Shown here piece after piece: positions 33,301 to 46,740 of a stretch of 64,000 nt of DNA. Each line of letters begins with the position of its first letter. The first letter of the stretch is position 1. Source of the DNA: Galbula dea (lineage: Eukaryota > Chordata > Aves > Piciformes > Galbulidae); the NCBI GenBank assembly GCA_013399015.1, contig VWZX01006139.1, forward strand, positions 248,001-312,000, in the 5' to 3' direction. Both the position numbers and the translations under genes were made by a program. The notes under the pieces are model-generated. The model was not told the DNA's origin, searched no databases, and worked only from the letters and a program-made list of their open reading frames with translations.

Positions 33301-36179
33301 GAGTTGTTTGATGATATCTTGTAATTTTCCATCAGGAAATTCTGACTGGAAAAAAAAATCAGAGACTATGTGAGGCTAGAATTACAAAAATATCTCTTAA
33401 GATCTTTTATGGTTCCTTGGTCTGTCCTTTAGCTGTTAACATATTGGAGAAATTACAGCATTCCCATTAGATATAAACATCTGGGGTTTTTCTTTTCTTT
33501 TTAAAACACCCCCACATCATGCTTTCTGTCTGGATATACCTGCACTTATCAAGTAACCATCCCAGCTCTGGGTATCCAAAGTCACTTGCCACTTTAGAAA
33601 AGAACTTGGAGTGAGAGATAAATCATAAACAAAGGGCAGAGCTAACATGTTTCTAGGATCTAAAAAAACCAGAAACATTCTTCTACTAATTGCCTTTTAC
33701 AGCTTGTGTCTTCTCACATGCCAAATGACACCCATCTGCTCTGTGAGATGGATGGAGGAGAGACCCTATTAAAACCAGGTTATCCTAGCAGCCAGCAGGT
33801 CTAATGGTGTCTTCCTCTTCTCTCTTCTTGTTTCTGGTCTTTGCTTTTTAATGAATCACACCTCAAAGATCTGTTTCCTTGTGAAATTACAGGGCTGTGG
33901 CATAGAGTCCTTTTTGCCATGTGTCTTTGCACACCACCAGCCACCTGGGACCCACCTCCTTCCTCAACACCCCAGCCTAGCACAGGTGCCACCAGGAAAT
34001 CCCTTGCTCTCTGGATGAAGCAAAAGGATGAGCTTTAAGAGCCCTTAAGGGAGATCAGTCAGAAATCCCAGAGTTTTTCTCCTTCTCTGGGTCAGCCTCA
34101 CCTCCCTCTCCATTTTCCCCTTCTCTGCAAGGAATTTGGGTCTTTGGGGCACAGACTTTCCATGTCTGCAGTTGCTCATATTCCCTTGTTGTGGTTTCCT
34201 TGGAGTGTTCCTGAGCCGTGAACCAGTTGATTCCCCCCGACTGGAGCAGGGAAGCCAGTCCAAGTGCCTAGTGTTCCCTCCTCAACATGGACAGACTTCA
34301 GCTGGTTTGCACGTGGAGCTTGAACTCCAGAGGCTGGCTAAAGCTAGAAGCAGCTGCTGGTGCTATCACAGCAGGATTCTAACTGCACATTTTCATGTAA
34401 AGACATCATCATTTCAGAGCTGTCTGCTAACCATCCCCACAGCTGCTTTGCTGCCTTTGTTGACGCAGATACCCCAGAGTGAGATATAGGGGTGCTTGTG
34501 CCCTTTCCCTTCCTCCAGACTCCTTTTAATAGCCATTTAATCACCTTTATTGCTTTGCTTTTAAATCCAAATGATGACTTCAAGCAGCTCAGTCAGCTGC
34601 ATACATGACTTTGAAAGAAAGATATGTGCACACGCAGACTTAGGAGAATGTTCCCTGACCAACTTGAGTGCTGAACATCCACTGAAGAGTGTCGGCACCA
34701 GAGGGGTTCAGGGACTGATGATCCAACTGATAGGACAGAATTTTCAGCTCTGGCCTCACTTTGGATATGCTGACATGGCATCCAGAAGACAGACAGGAGT
34801 TTGTTCTACCTAGCTCAAGTCCAGACAGCCACAAACCCCTTTAAACCTAATCTGGCAGAGCTTTTGCAGGTACATACTTTTGCTGAAGTCAATGAGGTCT
34901 GGAGAGATGTGGCCTCTACTAGTCCAGGCACAGAGTCCTACATGGTCATGTATCTTTTGGTCAGTTCATTGCATGTGGCAGATGTGTTCATGTCTGCTTG
35001 CAAAAAGACCACGTAGGCATAATCCTAAATGCTCTCCAAAACAGCAACCCAAGTCCTCATTTTCCTTAGGTATCTCTTGATAATTTTAAGGTTACTGTTG
35101 TTTGTTTTGGAATTGCTATGGTGATCACCTAGGCAGGTGTCTGATTCAGATGATTTACTTCCAAAAAATTAGCCCAAGGTAACATTATATTCCCATCTAG
35201 AATTAGTAAGTGTTTGTAAATTTTGCTTACCAAGCTTCCAGCTGTACCTCCTGTGCTTCTTGCAGACCTCCCAAGCTCTCAGGGAGGTGCAGCAGCTGCC
35301 AAGACCATGAGCAGGGGTGGTTGATCTGAGGGGGTTGCTGAGGCATTAGCTCTTCCTGAAGAAATTTTGGTTTAATGTTAAGAGACTAGGAAAAGTCCCT
35401 CTCCTCAACAGGGCAGAGGAACAAAACAAGATGGAAAACTTTGTGGGGTCAGAAAGACAGGGAGATCACTTGCCAACAACAGCCATGGTACAACAGGTAT
35501 TCTTTTGGACAAGTAAGTCAATCTATTGCCAATTAAAATAGGCTTGGAAAGTGACAAATGAATTGAAACACTTTCCCCCATCTCGCTCCCTTCTTCACAG
35601 GCTGAGTTTCACTCCTGTCTCCTCTGCTTCCCTTCCAACCCTGAGCAGTGCATGGAGAAAGGGAATGGAGGGTTATGGTCAGCCTATAACAACTCCTCTC
35701 TGACACTGCCCACCTCCTCTTGCCAGGAAGCATCCTCCTGCTCCAGCATAGGGACCTCAGGATCCCTGCTCTGGTGTGCTCCTCTCCACAGGCTGCAGAG
35801 AAATACCTGCTCCCTGTCACTGACCTAGGTGATCAGAGGGCTGCTTCCTCAACCTCACTGTCTGTGTGGTGTTTTGTTGTTTTTCTCCTTTCTAAAACAC
35901 ACTTTCCACAGAGGTACCACCATTAAACTTCAGGGGTCCAGCTATGCCCAGCTAGAACCAGTTGTCTGGCAATGGGCAACCCTGGACTCTCCTCAGAGAG
36001 ACTCCTGCAGCCTCCTTACTACCAAAACCTTGCAGACTTCACAATGGGAGGGTTTGGGTTTGGTTTGGGGTTTTTTTACTAGTTGAGTGTTTCCCCCTGA
36101 AGCACAGACATTCTGTAGGAATGGAAATGCCCATAAAGCTTCCTGGTTAAAGTGGTAGGACAAGATCCATGCTGCAGGT
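30351..36179. other. Long unique noncoding stretch
   Basis: No gene or transposon was recognised. It includes G/T-rich words near 31860-31905 and an AP-1 heptamer near 32747. A 182-codon minus-strand frame (32666-33214) opens with GTG and has its first ATG two codons in. It has no recognisable domain. A minus-strand frame at 31422-31727 and others are shorter still. Confidence 0.5.
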
Positions 36180-36880
36180 CAGACACTGAAGCAGCACATC
36201 CAGAGCCTGAGCTCGACTGCAGCTGAACTTGGCTTTTGTCACAGTTTGTAGCCTGCAGCCTCTGTTCCCCAGAAACACCGATGCCTTTGGCTGATGCAAA
36301 GGAAATCAGCACATGTCGATTCCTGCCAGAGACCACGGACACCTTACGACATCCCATCCCTAAAGCAATGAATAATGCCACAGTCACCTCCCACACTGAA
36401 GCAATCCACAGCCTGGTGCAGCTCTCAGCCCAGCAGCTGGTGAGTCAGCAGCAGTCTGGGCCAGCCCTAGCTGCCGTGCAGGCAGCACATGCTAACGCAA
36501 GTTCGACTACTATTTAAGGTCACTCCGAGCTTCTGCGTGGCCCTAGGCCAAATGATATTCACAGGGCTTTAGCCAGCTCCTCCTCCTCAGTTATCCCCTT
36601 CAAAGGTGGTAATGCAGTCACTTCCTCGGCACGTCCCTAATGCTCCAGGCTGGGGTGGTTTCCTCCTCCTCTGCCACCTCTGCACAGCACTCCTGGGGCA
36701 ACGTGGGACACTCTTTTCCCAGCAACGCAGCTGGAGCTTCGCTTTCTGGACCATCAAGTCAGGGAAATCACTGGCAAAGGCAGCTGGAGCTCCAGTCAGA
36801 CCATAAAGAGGGAGCTTTGGGACTTGTTAGGAGGTTTCATTCAGCGTTTCAGCAATTGTTTTCGTGTGACTCTGCATCCG
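36180..36880. promoter_or_regulatory. CpG-rich segment with NF-E2/Maf-type motif; candidate enhancer or promoter
   Basis: I counted about 18 CpGs by eye in roughly 700 bases, the densest stretch of the window. A tgagtcagca word at 36441-36450 matches the NF-E2/small-Maf (MARE-type) consensus, and an E-box cagctg lies just upstream at 36434-36439. A tatttaag word at about 36509-36516 could be a weak TATA box. The + frames at 36236-36517 and 36640-37068 are open for 93 and 142 codons but resemble no protein I know. The first begins at TTG, and its first ATG is near 36278. A regulatory element is my preferred reading. An unrecognised exon is the alternative. Confidence 0.25.
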
Positions 36881-39800
36881 GTAGTAAGTTTGTGGCACAT
36901 GGGTTTTGGAGTAGTGCAACCTCCTGTGCCTGCAGACATCACAAAGGCTTCCTGAGTAGTCCTGCCTGGGTGAGTAGACTAGCTCTGACCCAGGGATACT
37001 GCCTGGATGCACAGAATCAAGGGTTTCCCCTTGGGGTCAGATACAAATACCTCAATGCATTGCAATGAAGCACATCTGAAGACACAGGGGAACCTTTCCC
37101 ACCCTCTTTTTTCTATGGGTAGAAGTAGACAGTATTTCAATGTCAGCCTTAGTCATGTCTTTTTGTTGAGCATGCTTTGGACTTGTCTTCATTCAGTGAT
37201 ATTCCAATGGCCTACAACAATATTTTAGTGCAAAAAAAACACCCCACCACCCCAACAACTTGAAATGGTTAAAGAAGACTGTAGGAATGGTGGAAAACTT
37301 CAGCTGAGAAATACACGAACAGCACAAGTTTCAGCTTTCCTCTACCTTCATTTACTACTCTTCTCCCCCACATCAGGACTCCACCCCAGAAACAAAAGGG
37401 ATAAAGACCAAGGAACTAGCTAAAGATGTGTATTCAACTTTTTTTTTCCCCACCAAAAATCTTATGTCATTTCAGGTCATTCACAGTCCTTTCATGCCAC
37501 TTTTCCTGTTCTGGAAAACCCCAACATCCATCTTACTTCCTAGGGTGTCACAGAACAAAATATTTTCAAGATTAGGAGTTAACTGATTTAAGATCAAGCC
37601 CAGTGGGATCTATACCTTGATTTCAGAGCAAGAACAGACAAACTTCTGAGAAAGCTGAAAAAATATTACTTTAAATTCCACTTCTGACTTATTTATACTT
37701 TTTCAATTTGATTTATGTCAACACTTCATTTACCCTCAATCTATTCATGTTTCTAGCTACAGCTGAGGTGAGAACCTTCACATTTAGAATAAAAATCTTC
37801 AAAGAATGAGGTAAAAAAGGACAGCTTCTTGATCCTATGCCCAGCCACTTAGGGTTACTGAGAAATGCAAACACTTCATTAATTATCACAGTAACAAAGG
37901 AGGTCTCTCATAGGGTTTTGCAGGAAGATGTCAGTATATTGAGATGTTAAAAACAACTAGGAGAGAGGTGGAGTGTGAAGAAAATCCAGTGATTCATTCT
38001 GGACTGAAAGAAGATGCTTATCTCTGGAAGAGTCTCCTCAGAGAGCACCAATGCAGGTGAATCCCACTTCACACAAAACAGAGAAGGCAACAGGTAGTGC
38101 TATCCTGTTCAGCTCAAAGTAAACAGCCAAAGCCATTCAGGGTGAAGAAGGCTCTGGACCAAGACCCAGCTTTGTTGGATTTGGAGCAGGAATGGGAACC
38201 CTTGAGGCAAAGTTCCCATGGCAGTCACTTATCACCAGCTGGCAGTCTCTCAACTTCTCCTCATGAACTTGCTCTGCTTTGTGTCACTAGCTGCCTATTT
38301 CTTGGAGCAAGGAGAGGAAGCTGTTCCTATATTTGTCTCATATTCCATATCAAGTACAGCATTTGGAATGGAAGAGCTGCTCATCCCAGATTAGCTGCTA
38401 GAGAACACTGTACCCAAAACTTTAAGCCAGGCAGAATAATTTACTCCAGAGCTACTGGGTAGAACAAGAAACACTTTCACCTGAGGGTTTTTTTTTTCCC
38501 CAGCAGGTCAAAGCACTCTCTAAGTGCAGCTGCTGAATGAGACATACAAGCTAGAGAAGGCAACATCTAGGCTATGAAAAGTACCAGACCTTGGCTGTGT
38601 GAGACAGTTGCCAGTTCATTAGTGCTGCCATGGAAGATGATCTATTAGCAGAAATTCAGTTACTGTTGGATTTTAGGAATAGAGATCAGACCTGGGGTAA
38701 ACCAGGGCAGGGTGGCAGATGACTGACAGCATAAAGAATAACTGCAGTACCTATGCAATGGATTTACATGCACAGAGGGACAGCAGGACAGCCAAGGGTC
38801 TATAGCCAATCTTCCTCTCCTGCCTGAAGATGTAAGAGCAAGTTCTCTTGGATGTACAAAGTCAGCTCTCTCAATATTACTTGATTTATGAGAGTAGAGG
38901 AATAATCTGTTCCACTCTTAACCATATCAAAATGCTAAGAAGCATCCACCCAGCAGACATTATAATTCTTATTTCACATGAGAATCTAAGTGTGAGAAGG
39001 AACAGAAGAGTTCTCCTATCGTGAAGCATAATTAGAACATGACAATGAGCTTCCTCTCAGTTTTTGATCTGGACATCTCCTCAGAAACAACAAAGCAGCA
39101 ATAAAAGCTAGTGCCTACCAATGTGCTAGCTGGAATTTTATGAGATGAAGATGTTGATTCATTTATAAATTAAGGACATGGTTTGTTGTGCAAACTCCTT
39201 TTACATGCCACTCAAACCTCAAATGAGGACAATTAAATAGTGGTTTGCTTTCTAAGAAGAGGAGATCATCTTTAATTTAAAAGAAAGTTGTTTTGTCTAA
39301 GGCTTGAGGTTACTTAGTGACAAGTGTGCCAAGAACATACAAATAAAATACACACAATACATCCTTCAGAAAACAATCAAAAGCCAAGGTTTGATTTTAA
39401 TTTAGAGCAACTATAAAGAGGTGATCCTTTCTGAACTAGTTAAATTACCCAAACTAGTCCAACACTCACCAACCACAAATCCTACCCAAAAAGAAAGCTG
39501 CACAGATTGATGTTTGCTTCAACAATCCAAGAAAAAAATGAGTCCCAACCAGAGCAGTCACTTTGCCTAGTGTCAGCCACCAGCCCTTATTTCCTTGAGA
39601 AAGCAGCATGATGTTTCAAGTGGCAACAATGACTCCTTCAGGTCCTGCTCTTCTTTCTCCATCAGTACCAGCCCTGCTGCCTCAGGAACATGCATAGCTG
39701 CAGGACTGAGGTGCTGCACAGCTCCAAAACTTCTCAGAGATGCAAGAAAGACACACCATGAGAGTTCATCATGAGGTAGGTGCACACAGCTAGCTGCCTT

Positions 39801-41580
39801 CAGCAGTCAGATGTGCTATAACAAGTAGTTGATACTGTAAAGCACAAGGATCTGCAAACTGGGTAGCAGGGCTTAGCAAAACCTCTTGAGGGGCAGTGAA
39901 ATCTAGTTGAGTTGTTTGTAAACTTGTATTACAGTTAAACTGAAAGGATGACAAGGGAAAAATCAGTGTATTCTGGAGAAAATGTCAGCTCTGAAAAAAA
40001 GAACAAGATGCAAAACAAGACTTATGGAAACCCTAGTGACACAAGAAGCAGCCTCTGGTTGGGAAAATGGAAAGCACAGCTCTTTGCAGCACTTACCACC
40101 TGCTCTTGCTGTGACACTTGGTGTAATTAAGTAGAACAAACTACTGCAGGGAATGGACCAAGGACATGTAGGAAAACATACATTTCAGGAAACAGAAAGA
40201 CAAAGTGACCTTTATCACCCATAAATTAAACTCAGGACTCCAAGGGGTACAAGCAGCATGCACATTAAGCCAGATCTCTGTTCTCTCAGAGAAAGGAAAA
40301 AGTTACTTCCAGTAAAGTTTTACTTAAAAAGGGCTAGTTATCAAAGTCACTTTTGTGAAGATTAAGCAAAGGCTGCCCCTACCATGATTTGCAGTGCAGC
40401 TTCTCAAGACCCTGAGGTCTGTCTGCTGTTGGTTCCTGTCTGTACAATAGCTCCATTTGAAGTCAGAAGAGCAGAACTCATCGTTGTTCTTATTCATTGC
40501 TGTTACCATTTCAAGAGCTCACAGACCATTTACATTTAGAGTGGCTGTAAATAACACACTTGTTATTTGATGAAGGGAACAAGCCTTTCTCAAATAATAT
40601 ATTCTTTTTACCCACCTAATATTAGAAGGGATAACATTACTTCATCTTTATCTATATTGCCCCATGTGGTTGCTAATCCTTCTCCAAATTTTGCTTTCAC
40701 ACAAGTAAAGAAGTGCATGGATGTTCTGGCATGCCTACACACTGAACCCTCTTCTCCTAAACGGAATTTGTTTGGTTATTAAGGCAAAAAAAAGGCTTGC
40801 TTTCATCATCCACCCTCATTTCCATTGTCAGCTAGGTATAGTCAACTTTCCAGCAAGGGATGCACACGTTCCCTCAACTTAAACTGGATCAAAAAGAGCA
40901 TCTTTCACCCCAAAACATGCTTCAGACCTGATGGGTTTTAACTTCTGGAAGAATCCTGATTTTTCAGGGTTTTCTTCTCTTTACAGCTTATTCTTTCCTT
41001 GTTTGCTGGTTTTAGTTCAAGGTTGTGTTCTAGAAGCAAAATTCTGAGCAGAAAACCTCCATTTATTGTGACTGGAGAACTGTTCCTATTTCATCACACC
41101 AGTGACAAACCCAAAAATACTCTTGCAACACTGCAAAATTATTCTGCTAAATACCTCAAAACTTACAAATATTTAACACAAAGCAGTCCAAAGTTATTCT
41201 CCCAAATGTTCTGTTCATTTCTAGGGAAGAGCATGGCTTTGGCCCATTCTTCCACATGAGGCACACAGAAATATTTTGCAGGAGCAACATACGTCACTGG
41301 AAGTTTCTCAGCTCTAAAGTCTGGCCAACATGAAGATGTTTAGCACATTACACCATCAGGGCTAAAACAAGTCAGTGCTGCTTCTGCCTAGGACAACAGG
41401 CTGCTTATGGCAGTTAGGACATGAATCTCCTGACTTAAACTTTTCTGGTAGTGCAAATAAGACATGAGAAAGAGGATAACTGATGTCTGTCACCCACTTT
41501 CTAACCAGTAATATGAGGTAACCCTGATGCAGATGAAAACAGACATGAGATCTCACATTCCAGAACTACTACTGCAGTCA
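36881..41580. other. Unique noncoding sequence
   Basis: No gene or transposon was recognised. Minor tracts are A8 with C-rich flank near 37231-37252, T9 near 37440-37448 and T10-C4 near 38487-38500. Open frames up to 121 codons (38097-38462) are unremarkable. Confidence 0.5.
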
Positions 41581-41760
41581 TCATAGAATTATGGAGTAGT
41601 TTGGGTTGGAAGGGACCTTTCAAGATCATCTAGTCCAAGCCCTCTGCAGTCACCAGGGGTATCTTCAGTTAGATCAGGTTGCTCAGAGTCCCAAACAACC
41701 TGACCTGGGATGGTTCCAGAGATGGGATGTTACCACCTCTCTGGGCAACCTGGGCCAGTC
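41581..41760 (-). mobile_element. CR1 LINE 3' fragment, antisense
   Basis: The + strand begins tcatagaattatgg and ggttggaagggacc, then atcatctagtccaa, gatcaggttgctcagag, ccaaacaacctgacc and cacctctctgggcaacctg. This is the reverse complement of the CR1 3' end. The end block is intact at 41581, and the copy is truncated at about 41760, inside what would be the ORF2 tail. It is among the better preserved copies in the window. Confidence 0.95.
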
Positions 41761-44700
41761 AACCCAGTGAATGTCTAACATATCAAGGCATTGATTCAGG
41801 CAACAGGGCACTAGTCACCAATATTCACAGGGACCCCATAGGTTCAAGTTACTGCTTGAAGTATCCCATCTCAGGTAAGCACCTCTCAACCAACAAGACA
41901 GTAAGCCTTTCCTGTCAGAACTGCACCACTCTTAGACAGATAACTGAAGACAGGTTTTGATGAGCTGGTCACCCTCCTAAATGGAACTGAGATACCGTAA
42001 TTCCCCTCTGTAAAAGAGGGATGACTTGAATCTGACTTCATCCACTCAGCCACTGGACAGTCTGAGGCATTTCCTTTCCTCTGATTTTCACCACCAATTC
42101 CACTTAGGGAAAAAGAATTCTTCCATACAAGTTCAATGAAAACTGCTCCAAAAATCAAGAACAGCTTTGGAAATCTACTGGCACTAAGTTTCTTAAAAAT
42201 TCCCAATAATCCACTCAACCTTTTCCTGGAAGGGAAATGACTCTGCAGGAGGTTGAGCATGCAGTTGTCAGAGAAGGCCTGACAATGTTTGCTGCTTGAA
42301 CTTCAAAGTCTTCATAAGCAACCTGGACATAGATCATACTATGATTTCAGGTTTATTTTATGTCAGTTTTTTTAACAGAACCAAGACTTAACTTGGCAAG
42401 TAATAAATAACTAGAATAGATTAGAGTCTTTGTAAAACCATTCATTGCCAAAATAAAGACATCAACAAGCAAGCAAGAGCTTTTGTACAGCATCTTCCCC
42501 TGGGAATTTAGTGCTCTGAATTGCCATTTTACATTGATGATCATTTTTCTTCATTAGCAGGGAAAGAAATAAGGATCTCATCTTGTACTCAAGAGCAAAG
42601 CTGATCCAAAGGTCTGAACCAACTACAAGCTTTGAGACAGGATAACATTGGATTTGTTCTCTTATTTTCCATTAAAAGAGATAACCTTGAAACCACAATA
42701 TTTTTCACTGAGTACATTTAGAGTGCCTCCCCAGGAGAGTTTGCTATCCAAACATTTGGATTTGTAAACAAATTCAGACTATAACTCTTTGCACTATAGT
42801 AGGAGAACCGAATGCCTCACTGCGTAGCCATCTGCTGCAAAACAAACTGCTAAAAATGCAAAAAGATCTCTCTCAACCCTTAGGGCTTCCCCAGATAACA
42901 ACAAGGATGAGGAACTCGAAGCTAAGCTCTCTGCCATTCATACTTCTGTCAGCAAACACTTGCAGGCACAGAGGTTATTGGAGAAGGCTCACGTTTTAGG
43001 CATTGATCCTTATCACAAGAACTGCTAAGCTCTACCTAGGTGCCTTCAGCAGATGATTTATCTAGAAAATCCACTGCTTTAGCACACTAAGCTGCAAAAT
43101 ACCCTGGCAGAGCTTTCTTTCTCCCCAGATCTCACTCATCATCATTGCTACAGGTTTTCTGCTACTTCTTTTAAGGACAGTGTGCAGTGACAATCCACAG
43201 CACAATTTTGCTTGGCCAGATGTGCTCAGAGCTCACAGAACCTCCCCAGGGAAAACCACACAGTCGCTGACTTTCTCAAAGTGCCACAGCAGCTACTCTT
43301 GAAGACTCATGAGGAGGAGAAGGGAAGTCAATCACCACAAGGTTTTTTTTCTTATCATCTCTCAGCTCTTTCCCCATGACAGTTAATCAAGCACTCTGGG
43401 GAACACACTCCAAGGCAAAGCTGCTGGTGGTAAGTGATCTCAGGAGAGCTAGCTGTAGCTCTCAGTTTGGCTGGTGATGAACTGGAGGAGCAGAGAAGAT
43501 ATGAGTGAGCATAGTCTTCAGCACTGACTCCTCTTTAGCTGATCACTTACAACATGAAAGCAGCAACAAACACATTCACACAAGGGCAGCTTTTGAAGAA
43601 TCTCATCTGCCCTCTGAGCAGACAGGTAACAAACCACAGCTTCTTAACCCAAAAAGTGTTGCTAAATAGGAGGTTTCTTTTTTTTTTATTACAAAACTCA
43701 GGGGATAATTAACTTTACAATCAGCTCCCCCTTTGCCTTCACCTGCTTGAAATGCTCAGGGTTAAAACTGTCTAAGAAGAGCTAACAAATCCAGTCAAGG
43801 AGACCAGGATTTCACTACCACCTGCTTTCCAGAGCAATGATCTGAAGCTCAGGAACCAGCAAGCTTCTCTTCAGCTTTGCCATGCTAGCTTTTTGCTTCT
43901 ATTATATTCCCTGCCGAGGTGTTTAGGTTTTCCTACCCCTTGTCACAGCTGAATATTAAGCAATTTTCCCCTGTTAAGGAAAGAACAGTCAGGAGTTTCT
44001 GCAGCTCTCAGCATTGTTGTAGCTGTCATTAGCTTGCACACAGTGAACCATTTCAGCTCTGAAGTTGCTTTTCCAAGGAACACTCTGAGGTGTTTGCTTT
44101 AACAACACCAACCCCTGCAAAAGCTATCAGCTATCTGCAGCGATTCTGCTCCCTCCTGAGATATCTTTCTGTTAAAGACATTATTGTCTCACAGGAAATC
44201 ACTGCTTTCCATGAACACACTACCTACCTCAGACTTCTCAGTCACATTGCTATCAAAATTGAAACTCTAATTTATGCCTGAGCTGGGATGATCATTACCC
44301 TATTTACATAGGCAAAGAACCCTATTCATGGAGTGACCACACAGAGACATCCCCTTTGGCATAGGCTGGAAAATACAAACACACTGGAGCTGCCTTGTTT
44401 TTTCTAAAAATAGCATGGAATAAAGGGCTCCTTCATTTCAGGCAGCTACCTAAGAAATCAGAGCATGTTGTGACCCATTCCTTTGGATTACCTCCTAACA
44501 TCTCCATTTCATTCAGAAAGCTGCCTTGGGTTTGTGCAGTAAGGAATGAAATTCCCTCTCCCCAGCAGTGGTATCCAAAGCTTAACCAAAGGAAGCCACA
44601 AAGGAAGCACATATGGAGCCCTGCACAGCATCAGCATGTTTCAGCTACGTTCCCTGTGCAGCCAGTCTTCTCCAACACCAACTGTTCCACCTCCCTCCTT

Positions 44701-45094
44701 ACCTATGTCATTTTTTGGCAGAGAGCATATTCAGGGCAAGATGCAGCTCCACATCAATAACACCATCACAGTCTGTAACCAGCTCAGTAATGTTTCTGAC
44801 ACAGAACAAGGTAGGGGAGATTCTAAAGTCCAGACTAAACTTCAGAGATGGATCCACCACCTTCCAATCAATATTAATTCATCTAGATTTGTAAATATAA
44901 CTTATTTTGTCAAATGTTTTTGTTATGATCTGCCAGCTTTACCCTTTTTGTAAGACACAGGATGGCAGATGTGTCTCAGTTCTAAGCTTTCCATCATTTC
45001 CCAGAATTTTATCATTCTACCACAGAATTGGGAGTCACAAGTGAACCAGCAACCTTACAACATGTGTGTAGCAAAGCTTGTTTGAAAACCTTGC
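41761..45094. other. Unique noncoding sequence
   Basis: No gene was recognised. At 44395-44953 all three + strand frames are open over a long overlap (121, 135 and 93 codons), which reflects local lack of stop words and argues against any one frame being selected. A T11 run lies near 43678-43688. Confidence 0.5.
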
Positions 45095-45155
45095 CTTGTA
45101 GTTGAACTAGATCATATCCACATGGACTGAGGCAGCTTCCAACTCATCCTCTGAG
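45095..45155 (+). mobile_element. Possible very degraded CR1 3' end, sense
   Basis: The words gttgaactagatcat, then agcttccaactcatcctctga, have the order and spacing of the CR1 3' UTR (ttggactagatgat .. ccttccaact ..). Only about 60 bases can be matched and no end block is left. It could be chance similarity. Confidence 0.35.
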
Positions 45156-46459
45156 CAGGTCAGACACGTAAAAACAGTTTTAACAGAGGGCAGGGCACAA
45201 ATCACTGTGCCCTGCCTCAGCTGATATGGATCTGAGCTGTCAGGCTTCTTTGGAGAACAAGAAGTGCAAGTCTGTCTGTGCTGTCATTGAAAACATGTCC
45301 TTGACTCCATACTGCTTCCAGGGAATCTTTCTACTCTGCTGTTTGGGCTATAACAAACTATTACTCCTTTGTAAAGGAGAAGCATTCTCAGGTCTAAAGA
45401 CAAGACAGAGGAAGAGGAAGAGGAGGAAAGAAGAGCCTGGGGCAAAGACAGGGAAGAAACAGAAGAGACACAAGCTCTATTGAGAGCTAAAATACACAAA
45501 GAGACTGGAGATGTAGGTCTGGTGCAAGACTCCATTTGAGCATGTGTAGTCTTCAAATGTAAGTGGAGAGTTGTTTCTGTCAGGCCTGATTCCAGATGGT
45601 GGCATCTTAATGGACAGGTTGGCATCTTGAGGGGACAGCTAGCAAAGGCTCAGGTAACCAAGCAGACACAAGTCTAAACTAGAGAAGCAACACTGCAAAC
45701 CTCTGCCCCACCTTCACTAAGTTCTAAACTGGAGACTTTCTGCAAGTCTGTCTCACTAAAATATCCCTTCCCAAAGCAGAGTTCATCTGCTGAGATACAT
45801 TTACCTATTTTTCCCTAGCTATACAGAATTAGAGCCAGCCAGGGAAGCCTCTCTCTTCTCAGCCTGAAAAATAAGGACAAATCTCCTTTTTCTTGACAGA
45901 GGAGAATGAAAATTCGATCTGTGCTAAATAGAAATCCAGGAAAGCTCATAAATCCCTGTCCCTCCAGTTTCCAGGAGACAGGACAGGATTTGGGAATGAA
46001 AAAGTTTCTTAACAGAAATCACAAGTCAACAACATTAATTATTGTATTGCAACATCAATGGCTCATTGATTAAAAGAAATATTTGCTCTCATGCAGAACA
46101 TATTTACCATCCTTTGGATGGATCACTGTGAAACAAAGAAAAGAAAGCTCCTAATGGTCAAACTCTCATTACCTCCCTGCTTTCTGTACTCCCTCCCCTC
46201 TCTCATGGTCATGTCATTTGTGCCTTCTTCCCAACTCCCTTCTTTGCAGCCTTAGGGCAGTCATCTGGCTTCTCTGTCAGTTTTGCAGCTTTAAGTCAGA
46301 AATGTTGGATCCTCTTAGGAATGAGGAGATACAGATCCAGTACTGGCTGTGAGACACTGTGTTCAGCAACAGAAGAGTCCAAGGACAGCCCTTCTTGTCA
46401 GACAGGTATGATTTATCTCATTTTGTGGAAACAAACACACAGAGGTCTTGCCCAGGGAT
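45156..46459. other. Unique noncoding sequence with a purine-rich patch
   Basis: Nothing gene-like was recognised. A purine-rich patch at about 45398-45475 (gaagagg repeats) makes a Lys/Arg-rich string in one frame. This is compositional. Confidence 0.5.
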
Positions 46460-46740
46460 TCAATGAGTCATTCTAAAGCCAGAAGCTGGACCAGAAGCCC
46501 TGAGCTCTTGCTCCTTTGCTCTAATCAATTAACCACTTTTCCTCTTCAGGATTTATTTCTTCTTTCATGACTGATGACTCAGCCACTGTCTGAGGAGGGC
46601 ATTATATCCAACTTCATGATGAGGGGCTAATTCCTCCTGGACACAAGCTGCTGGGTATAACACGACCCAGTGTTACCAAGATAATCAGCCCATTGTCTCA
46701 GTATGTTAATTGAGACAAATGGTGTAATGAGTCATGGTTA
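46460..46740. promoter_or_regulatory. Cluster of three AP-1 heptamers with a palindrome; candidate enhancer
   Basis: Perfect TGASTCA heptamers lie at 46464-46470 (tgagtca), 46575-46581 (tgactca, followed by gcc, so close to an NF-E2 site) and 46728-46734 (tgagtca). A random heptamer pair of this kind is expected about once per 8 kb. An imperfect palindrome sits between the second and third, at 46690-46722. This is suggestive of a stimulus-responsive enhancer, but there is no proof of binding or conservation. Confidence 0.25.
46690..46722. repeat. Imperfect inverted repeat, 11-12 bp arms
   Basis: The arms ccattgtctca (46690-46700) and tgagacaaatgg (46711-46722) pair with one bulged base across a 10-base loop (gtatgttaat). 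It could form a short hairpin or bind a dimeric factor. Confidence 0.65.

Noticed and set aside
44395..44953. Three overlapping + strand frames of 121, 135 and 93 codons
   Set aside because: All three frames open together points to local absence of stop words, not to selection on one frame.
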